Shown in pieces: positions 7,174 through 11,766 of a stretch of DNA of 11,766 nucleotides. Each line of letters opens with the position of its first letter. Position 1 is the first letter of the stretch. Source of the stretch: an uncultured Muribaculaceae bacterium (GTDB taxonomy: Bacteria > Bacteroidota > Bacteroidia > Bacteroidales > Muribaculaceae); the NCBI GenBank assembly GCA_910584665.1, contig CAJUBL010000074.1:1-11766 (forward strand), written 5' to 3'. Below the pieces are notes generated by a model. It was not told the origin of the DNA and ran no database searches. It saw only the letters and a program-made list of their open reading frames with translations. The position numbers were made by a program, and so were the translations under genes.

Positions 7174-7860
7174 TTATTCTATCAGTTTGCCGGCCACAAG
7201 GTTCAGCGGGATCGGTCCCCATGTTCTGGAATCTTCCGAGCCGTTTCGGTTATCTCCCATTACAAAGATAAAATCATCGAGAGCTGTGAATGTTGAATCT
7301 TCGGTATTGAATTCAAAGTCCCTGTTGCGTGACAGCATCCTGAATTGTGTCCCGTTTAGTTCTGAAGAATTAATTTTCATGCCGCGATACGGTACTATCC
7401 TGAATAATCTTGCTTTTGCCGACAGGTGTGTTGTATCACAGAGAGCATATATGGAATCTCCCGGAAGGGCCACGCAACGTTTGATTGCCATAAAATGATT
7501 GTTTCCCGGGATATTCATCGCTATTATGTCATTGAGGTCCGGTATTTTGGAATGTATATAAGTAAATGACTTGTTTAAAGAAAGTATTGAATCGATATGC
7601 TCATCTGAATGAAAAAAATAAGCAATATTACCGACCCAGGGAATCTCATATACATTACGGGGCAGACGGTATCCATATGCATTCTTTTTAATGAATACAT
7701 ATTCTCCGTGTGATAAGGTCGGGGTCATGGAATATCCCCTGACGGTATGTAATTCTATCAGAAACATTTTTATCAGGATCACACCGATAAACAGAAAGAA
7801 CAGGCATGCAGTGAAAGCTACATTCTTTCTATTGAATATATCTGAGAATCGCTTTCTCAT
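7174..7860 (-). CDS. Signal peptidase I (S26 family), accessory paralogue
   Basis: A 228-aa inner-membrane leader peptidase that cuts exported preproteins on the periplasmic side. One membrane segment (about residues 15-33) is followed by box B, GYSMTPTL with nucleophile S44. Box D is MAIKRCVALPGDSIY, with general base K127. Box E is MGDNRNGSEDSRTWGPIP (201-218). All catalytic elements are present, so it should be active. It is smaller than E. coli LepB and than many housekeeping Bacteroidales enzymes, and it sits in a peptide/lipoprotein locus, so a dedicated role is inferred. Its start lies 32 bp inside the end of the thioredoxin-fold gene, suggesting translational coupling. The palindromic element begins 5 bp beyond its stop. 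Confidence 0.93.
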   Translation of the reverse strand: MRKRFSDIFNRKNVAFTACLFFLFIGVILIKMFLIELHTVRGYSMTPTLSHGEYVFIKKNAYGYRLPRNVYEIPWVGNIAYFFHSDEHIDSILSLNKSFTYIHSKIPDLNDIIAMNIPGNNHFMAIKRCVALPGDSIYALCDTTHLSAKARLFRIVPYRGMKINSSELNGTQFRMLSRNRDFEFNTEDSTFTALDDFIFVMGDNRNGSEDSRTWGPIPLNLVAGKLIE

Positions 7861-8395
7861 ACAGGTCTTTAAGGGCAGGATTATTAAAAGGATTGCCTAC
7901 AAGCCGTATTGTATCATTTCTGTCTGCCAGTATAGCGTGGAATCTGTCATCCTCAAGGTTATTTAAAAATGCAAAATCTTCGTCAGGATCATAAATCCAT
8001 TCATGTCCCCAGGTACTGTTGATATATGCTTCAATGTTGCTGTTGCAGGAATCTGCCGTGACAACAGCTAAAATCGGGATATCGGTTTTGTATTTTTCCT
8101 CTAATTCGGATTTAATGCTGTTCCAGTATTTAAACTTTGACAGGCATACTCCGCAATCAAGATTAATGCAGTATATGATCTTGAAATCCTTGGTCATTAA
8201 TTTGCTGAATGATAGTGAGTCGGGGCGAAAAACAGTTATGGAGTCCGGTAGAGTCACTTTATGGTTGATGATACTCTCGATTACCTGGCGGGAATGCCAT
8301 TTCCAGTATTCATCTGCCCCATTCTGCTTATGTTCCTTACATCCGATAAGAGCGGAAACCAATGACATAATCAACAGTAATGTCTTATAATTCAT
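7829..8395 (-). CDS. Thioredoxin-fold (redoxin-like) lipoprotein with CxxC motif
   Basis: A 188-aa exported lipoprotein. The hydrophobic signal ends in LIGC, with Cys19 as the lipidation site. After a linker, FKIIYCINLDCGVCLSKFKYW (about 71-91) gives a thioredoxin-like strand followed by the redox pair C81-x-x-C84. A later strand, IPILAVV, and FHAILADRNDTI (about 153-164) fit the rest of such a fold. It is shorter than classical TlpA and lacks a visible cis-Pro loop that I can place with certainty. A role in forming or reducing disulfides in an exported partner is inferred; the neighbouring NVEALA-like peptide has exactly two cysteines after its signal. Its ATG overlaps the propeller stop by 11 bp, and its own end overlaps the signal peptidase by 32 bp, so the three genes form a coupled operon. 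Confidence 0.8.
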   Translation of the reverse strand: MNYKTLLLIMSLVSALIGCKEHKQNGADEYWKWHSRQVIESIINHKVTLPDSITVFRPDSLSFSKLMTKDFKIIYCINLDCGVCLSKFKYWNSIKSELEEKYKTDIPILAVVTADSCNSNIEAYINSTWGHEWIYDPDEDFAFLNNLEDDRFHAILADRNDTIRLVGNPFNNPALKDLYEKAILRYIQ

Positions 8396-9497
8396 ATTTT
8401 AGAATATAATATCCATCAGCCGATGATTCACCGAGGGCATAAAGGTATTTGTCGTCGGGTGTCACGGCGATGGCTTGCACCCATTTGTCCAGGTTTAAAA
8501 TACGTCGTAAAGACCCGTTCTTGTCAAAAACTTTTACTGTATTGGATGAGCTGCGACGGGTATCTTTATATATGTCAAGTTCCCGTATTTCGTTTTGTTT
8601 TAATCCTATATAAAGCTGATATGCATAGTTGTTGCTGAGTGACAGATCCTGTGTATAGGAATATGATTCACTGGTATAAAAAGCTTGAACAAAGTCGGGT
8701 CCGCTTTCCTGAATGTATAGATCATTCGGATATGAATCTATATATACATTGTATGCTACAGAATCTTTATCAATATTCATAAATGTGCGTACGTCGGCTT
8801 CAGTATATGCTGCAACTGCAAATTTACCGTTTGGACTAACTCGGATGTATGGGTAATATAACTGGATATTTGCCCAGTCAGTAAGTTGTTCGTTGACAAG
8901 ATTCTTGTCGGGATACGGAACTATGGTCTTGATCAGATCTCCGTTTCCGTTAACGATAGCAAGCATACCGGCAACTGTGCCGTTCGAAACAATGATATTG
9001 CCATTGGCCAGTTGACCGAATGCGTTTGTATAGATTATACCGCTGGAAACATCAAGTGCATTATCATTTGTATTCTTTTTTAAAGTTAGTGTAGGCTCGA
9101 CCTCATATCCATTTTCAATTGAACCAGTCATATTCAATATCGTGTTACGATAAGAATCCATTGCACATAAAGATTTGTCTTTTTCAATGTATTGTATGTT
9201 TGATATGCGCATAGCTTCTTTGGGGCCTTCTCCTTTTACAAGGAAACTGCTTCTTAGCTTTCCGGTTTTATCATAAACATCTATCAGATTATCTGTTTTA
9301 TTGGTGTTGACTATGGCGAGACCCTTATCTGTTGCGGTCAATGACATCGGAGTCTGGAGTTCCTCTTCATTCATGAACACCTCCGATGTGAGTTGTTCGA
9401 TTTCAATCGGCTTGTCATGTGAGTTTTGAGCGCAGGATGTATTAACAAACAATGGTAGTGATAGAATAAGATGCGATATATAATATAATTTTTTCAT
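8385..9497 (-). CDS. Six-bladed beta-propeller lipoprotein, BF3164-like, in the NVEALA locus
   Basis: A 370-aa exported protein. The signal sequence runs to about residue 21 (LPLFVNTSC), and Cys22 is a probable lipidation site, although Asn at -3 makes the lipobox weak. The body is beta-rich, with propeller-like segments such as LIDVYDKTGKLRSSF followed by GEGPKEA (the GxGPGE-type marker), IIVSNGTVAGMLAIVNGNGD, and a closing LDKWVQAIAVTPDDKYLYAL. It resembles the BF3164-like/TolB-like family. It follows the NVEALA-like peptide after a 75-bp gap holding a strong hairpin and overlaps the redoxin gene by 11 bp. By context it is the best candidate receptor, chaperone or anchor for the peptide; no function is established. 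Confidence 0.85.
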   Translation of the reverse strand: MKKLYYISHLILSLPLFVNTSCAQNSHDKPIEIEQLTSEVFMNEEELQTPMSLTATDKGLAIVNTNKTDNLIDVYDKTGKLRSSFLVKGEGPKEAMRISNIQYIEKDKSLCAMDSYRNTILNMTGSIENGYEVEPTLTLKKNTNDNALDVSSGIIYTNAFGQLANGNIIVSNGTVAGMLAIVNGNGDLIKTIVPYPDKNLVNEQLTDWANIQLYYPYIRVSPNGKFAVAAYTEADVRTFMNIDKDSVAYNVYIDSYPNDLYIQESGPDFVQAFYTSESYSYTQDLSLSNNYAYQLYIGLKQNEIRELDIYKDTRRSSSNTVKVFDKNGSLRRILNLDKWVQAIAVTPDDKYLYALGESSADGYYILKYEL

Positions 9498-9514
9498 AAA
9501 CTTATAAATTTAGT

Positions 9515-9554
9515 ACGGAAAGTACATTGCATAAGCATCAAATGTACTTTCCGT
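9515..9554 (-). terminator. 14-bp-stem hairpin between the NVEALA-like peptide and propeller genes
   Basis: ACGGAAAGTACATT (9515-9528) pairs perfectly with AATGTACTTTCCGT (9541-9554) across a 12-nt loop, which itself contains TGC/GCA. It starts 18 bp after the peptide stop. No U-run follows on the minus strand, so it may be a partial terminator or an mRNA stabiliser that keeps the peptide transcript more abundant than the downstream genes. A protein-binding dyad is also possible. Confidence 0.55.
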
Positions 9555-9572
9555 GTTAAGACAGGATATTAA

Positions 9573-9800
9573 TTACTGATAAACAATTCCCTTACCAGTG
9601 GCTTTAATGACTAAAAGGCCGCCCGAGTAAATCGAGCACTCATTTATATTGGAAGCATCACATTCAGTTTCACCTGCTGATAATCCCACGACCTCAATAT
9701 TTTCCATAGTGAGATCCGATGCATTCTGCGGTATCTTTGAGTTGAAAATAAATACACCGACGCTTGCCAGGCAAGCGATAGAAAAAATAAGTTTTTTCAT
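9573..9800 (-). CDS. NVEALA-family-like small secreted peptide
   Basis: A 75-aa peptide. MKKLIFSIACLASVGVFIF (1-19) is a signal or membrane segment. Then DLTMENIEVVGLSAGE (29-44) aligns with the family pattern L..L.NVEALA..GE, with Ile-Glu-Val-Val-Gly in place of Val-Glu-Ala-Leu-Ala. The tail has two cysteines, C47 and C55, and ends in a Gly-rich, basic stretch ATGKGIVYQ. NVEALA peptides are known from Bacteroidales as an uncharacterised family. The two cysteines could form a disulfide, and LSA-GE resembles a leader peptidase site; both are inferences. The ATG is preceded by an A-rich stretch with no Shine-Dalgarno sequence. A long AT-rich leader lies upstream and a hairpin downstream, so it may be highly expressed on its own. 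Confidence 0.75.
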   Translation of the reverse strand: MKKLIFSIACLASVGVFIFNSKIPQNASDLTMENIEVVGLSAGETECDASNINECSIYSGGLLVIKATGKGIVYQ

Positions 9801-10089
9801 GACATTTTGGTTTAGTTAATAAATTGGTAATTATAAATCTATGCGCAAGGATTTATTTCTTTAAATAATTATATCTCTATGGATTATATGCTAATGTGTT
9901 GGGTGTGTTTCTCCAGCGAGCATATACCTGAAATGTAAAAGGCAAGCTTTTGTAATAATATGATTATACATAATCTCATTTGTTTAATATTTAGCAGTAA
10001 ATATATGGTAATAATTATTATTTTGCAAATTCATATGTGTGTTTTGTAAATTTTAACAATAAGAATGCGGCAAGATGTTTTGTTTTAGA
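9801..10089 (-). promoter_or_regulatory. AT-rich leader region upstream of the NVEALA-like peptide
   Basis: A 289-bp gap with no convincing gene. The best promoter on the minus strand is TTTG (10029-10026), then 20 nt, then TATATTTA (10005-9998), which matches TAnnTTTG except at the last base. It would give a leader of about 190 nt. The box lies in an inverted repeat ATATTTA-GCAG-TAAATAT (9987-10004), and the spacer holds the palindrome TAATAATTATTA (10009-10020). A small hairpin GATTAT-GT-ATAATC lies at 9962-9975. A 31-codon frame (9884-9979) is not convincing as a gene. The long leader could hold an RNA regulatory element. Confidence 0.35.
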
Positions 10090-10656
10090 TTAACTGACGG
10101 TAGTGTTCTTTTTCAATTCTTTCAGCTTGTTTACATCGGGATGGAGATTTATGTGGAACACCTGCGGGGTATATTTATCCCCTTTATAGGTGATGATAAA
10201 TCGATAGTCGTGTTGGGATATTGCACTGTCCGTCAACAGTCTGAATCCTGTAAAAAGATTGGGTATGTATCTTTTTGTTCCCGTCCACTCTGCTTTAAAC
10301 CGGCTGTCGGGGAGTTTCAGCGATTCGACTTCAAGCGTGTCTGCTGTCATATTTATGATAGTTACGGAATATTCGATCCGGCCATTTGATGCGGTCGCTC
10401 CGACGTCATCAATATTAACGGGGGTTACATAAACATTAGTAGTTTCAATCAATGAAAGCGGATGATTGTATGCTTCCGCCTCATTGTATGGCGATGCCTC
10501 GGCGGCCTCCGGCGACGAATAGATGATTTCCACGCTGTCGGACATATTGGTCCTGTCTGTAGTTATTTCCTCGTGGTCGGCATTTTTGCCGTTACCGCAT
10601 GATAAACAGTATAGCGTACATGACATCATTACCGCTGTGATAGAATAGTCTTTCAT
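10090..10656 (-). CDS. Hypothetical lipoprotein with a beta-sandwich-like domain
   Basis: A 188-aa protein I do not recognise. A hydrophobic N-terminus leads to LYCLSC, with Cys20 as a possible lipidation site (the residue at -3 is Cys, so the lipobox is atypical). A Glu/Asp-rich, low-complexity linker (about 25-65, with EAAEASPYNEAEAYNHP) is followed by alternating strands such as RIEYSVTIINMTADTLEVESL and HDYRFIITYKGDKY. These resemble an immunoglobulin-like or DUF1573-like beta-sandwich. It begins 4 bp after the stop of the upstream propeller gene, so the two are almost certainly cotranscribed and probably act together at the cell envelope. The substrate or partner is unknown. Confidence 0.7.
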   Translation of the reverse strand: MKDYSITAVMMSCTLYCLSCGNGKNADHEEITTDRTNMSDSVEIIYSSPEAAEASPYNEAEAYNHPLSLIETTNVYVTPVNIDDVGATASNGRIEYSVTIINMTADTLEVESLKLPDSRFKAEWTGTKRYIPNLFTGFRLLTDSAISQHDYRFIITYKGDKYTPQVFHINLHPDVNKLKELKKNTTVS

Positions 10657-10660
10657 TGTT

Positions 10661-11653
10661 TTAAAGTTGAATATATCCGAACTGTGTGTCGCCCTCGAGA
10701 CTCATATACAGGCGGTCTGATTTCTCATGATAGTCGATTGATACGATCTGATTGTTGAGCCGCAATGATTTCAGATAGTGTCCGTCAAGGTCAGTCACGA
10801 CAATCTCGTTTCCAAATCGTTGCTCCATGAGGTCCTTGCCCAGATACACTATGTATATTTTATCGCCGGCAATGACGGGTGACGAATAATATGATTTACG
10901 ACCATTGGGCTGTTCGGTAAAATCTGGACCATACACGGTTTTAATAAGTTGTCCATCAAGGCTATAAAACCGTATGCGATCGTGGGTAAGGTCGGCTGTC
11001 ACTATCAGATTTTTACGTTGAGAGACTGCCACACTGCTTCGTACTTTATTTTCAGGCTCGATGTCGTCAATTACCTCGGTGGTTCCCGAAATGAGGTTTA
11101 GTCTGCCAAGGCGGGTAGCCAGACCGGTATTATCCTTATTCGGCATGTAGACCGAACATATTATTGTCGTATCATTCAGATAGTTGGCATAATTTAACGG
11201 AAACCGGCCTTTTGAGACGTCAAGATCAGCTATAGTCTCTGCATCATAGTCGGGAGCTGCCAGCGCACTGTCTAACCGGAAAGCCGACACATGCCATTTG
11301 TTACCGTCGATGCCGCATACCGTCCGTTTATGGGGAACGATGAAGATACTGCCGAAGTTACTTATTTCGCCCGGGCCGTTTCCGGATTTACCGAAAGAGC
11401 CGATATATCTGTCCTGAACGATATCATATGTTAAAAACTGATGTTCGGTTGATGTATGGTCATGGATAATCAGTGTATCGCCTATAATTTTTATATTTGA
11501 AAATGCATGAATGGCAGGCAGATTCATGTCGATAGGCGTGCACTCTATATACTCGATCACATCACGTCTCCCCATTTTCTCAACAAGGCTGTGGCTTGCA
11601 CTCTGCCCGCAGGAGCAGAGTGCAAGAAGTGATATGAATAGATATAATTTCAT
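10661..11653 (-). CDS. Six-bladed beta-propeller lipoprotein, BF3164-like
   Basis: A 330-aa predicted lipoprotein, the third propeller of its type in the window. The short signal ends in LLALCSC with Cys15 the likely lipidated residue. Propeller features include YIGSFGKSGNGPGEI (about 83-97), the marker shared with the other two; repeated beta-strand blocks such as IRFYSLDGQLIKTVYG and IVVTDLDGHYLKSLRL; and a closing SIDYHEKSDRLYMSLEGDTQFGYIQL-type strand. The start ATG (11651-11653) follows an AT-rich spacer. It leads the operon with the small lipoprotein at 10090-10656. A link to the NVEALA-like peptide locus 289 bp downstream is possible but not shown. Ligand and function are unknown. Confidence 0.85.
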   Translation of the reverse strand: MKLYLFISLLALCSCGQSASHSLVEKMGRRDVIEYIECTPIDMNLPAIHAFSNIKIIGDTLIIHDHTSTEHQFLTYDIVQDRYIGSFGKSGNGPGEISNFGSIFIVPHKRTVCGIDGNKWHVSAFRLDSALAAPDYDAETIADLDVSKGRFPLNYANYLNDTTIICSVYMPNKDNTGLATRLGRLNLISGTTEVIDDIEPENKVRSSVAVSQRKNLIVTADLTHDRIRFYSLDGQLIKTVYGPDFTEQPNGRKSYYSSPVIAGDKIYIVYLGKDLMEQRFGNEIVVTDLDGHYLKSLRLNNQIVSIDYHEKSDRLYMSLEGDTQFGYIQL

Positions 11654-11732
11654 ATATGTGGTTTGGTTTAATGATATTTCATTTTGCCCGATACTCTGGT
11701 TGTATTCTTAATATAGGGATATTCAGTTAATG

Positions 11733-11748
11733 GCTTGATTTATCAAGC
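11733..11748. repeat. Short hairpin upstream of the first propeller operon
   Basis: GCTTGAT and ATCAAGC form a 7-bp perfect inverted repeat with a 2-nt centre. It could be the terminator of a gene beyond the window or an operator for the propeller gene starting at 11653, but there is no U-run on either side. I found no TTTG/TAnnTTTG promoter pair in 11654-11766. Confidence 0.35.
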
Positions 11749-11766
11749 TGAAAATGGAGCGTGGTC

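Noticed and set aside
7829..7860. Frameshift or fusion between the redoxin and signal peptidase genes
   Set aside because: Both proteins are complete, with a proper start, signal and stop; a 32-bp overlap is better read as translational coupling.
9884..9979. 31-codon minus-strand frame in the leader of the peptide gene
   Set aside because: Short, no clear translation signal and no recognisable product; a leader peptide is possible but unsupported.

Overview
The window looks like chromosomal DNA from a Bacteroidota bacterium of the order Bacteroidales, possibly a Muribaculaceae-like gut commensal. The reasons are: a DUF4294 protein beside a small RecD-like helicase, lipoproteins of the BF3164-like six-bladed beta-propeller type, a peptide resembling the NVEALA family, promoter boxes of the Bacteroidota form TTTG-N(19-21)-TAnnTTTG, and no clear Shine-Dalgarno sequences. 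The genus is an inference. All eleven genes I accept lie on the minus strand, so transcription runs from high to low coordinates. The long plus-strand reading frames are shadows.

In transcription order: a propeller lipoprotein (10661-11653) and a small unknown lipoprotein (10090-10656) form a tight pair. A 289-bp AT-rich leader follows, then a 75-aa NVEALA-like peptide (9573-9800). A 14-bp-stem hairpin (9515-9554) separates the peptide from an overlapping three-gene unit: a propeller lipoprotein (8385-9497), a CxxC thioredoxin-fold lipoprotein (7829-8395) and a small type I signal peptidase (7174-7860). A 196-bp palindromic, MITE-like element (6973-7168), flanked by TTAT on both sides, sits between the peptidase and a transglutaminase-like/discoidin lipoprotein (4994-6964). 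Next comes an AAA ATPase with a DUF234 nuclease-like C-terminus (3501-4874), whose promoter lies inside a 39-bp dyad, and then a third propeller lipoprotein (2425-3444). An array of ~74-bp repeats (2143-2420) lies in front of a RecD-like SF1B helicase (721-2136), followed by a DUF4294 secreted protein (67-693).

The most interesting unit is 7174-9800, perhaps extending to 11653. It combines a small secreted peptide with two cysteines, a thioredoxin-fold protein that could act on those cysteines, a private signal peptidase that could process it, and surface propeller lipoproteins that could bind or display it. This reads as a peptide maturation or sensing system of unknown function. The cooperation is inferred from gene order and overlaps, not demonstrated.

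Base composition is mosaic. The helicase and transglutaminase genes are GC-rich (42 of 60 bases are G+C in 1861-1920), while the propeller/NVEALA genes are AT-rich (17 of 60 in 9061-9120). This may mean that the propeller and peptide genes have a different history from the housekeeping-like genes.
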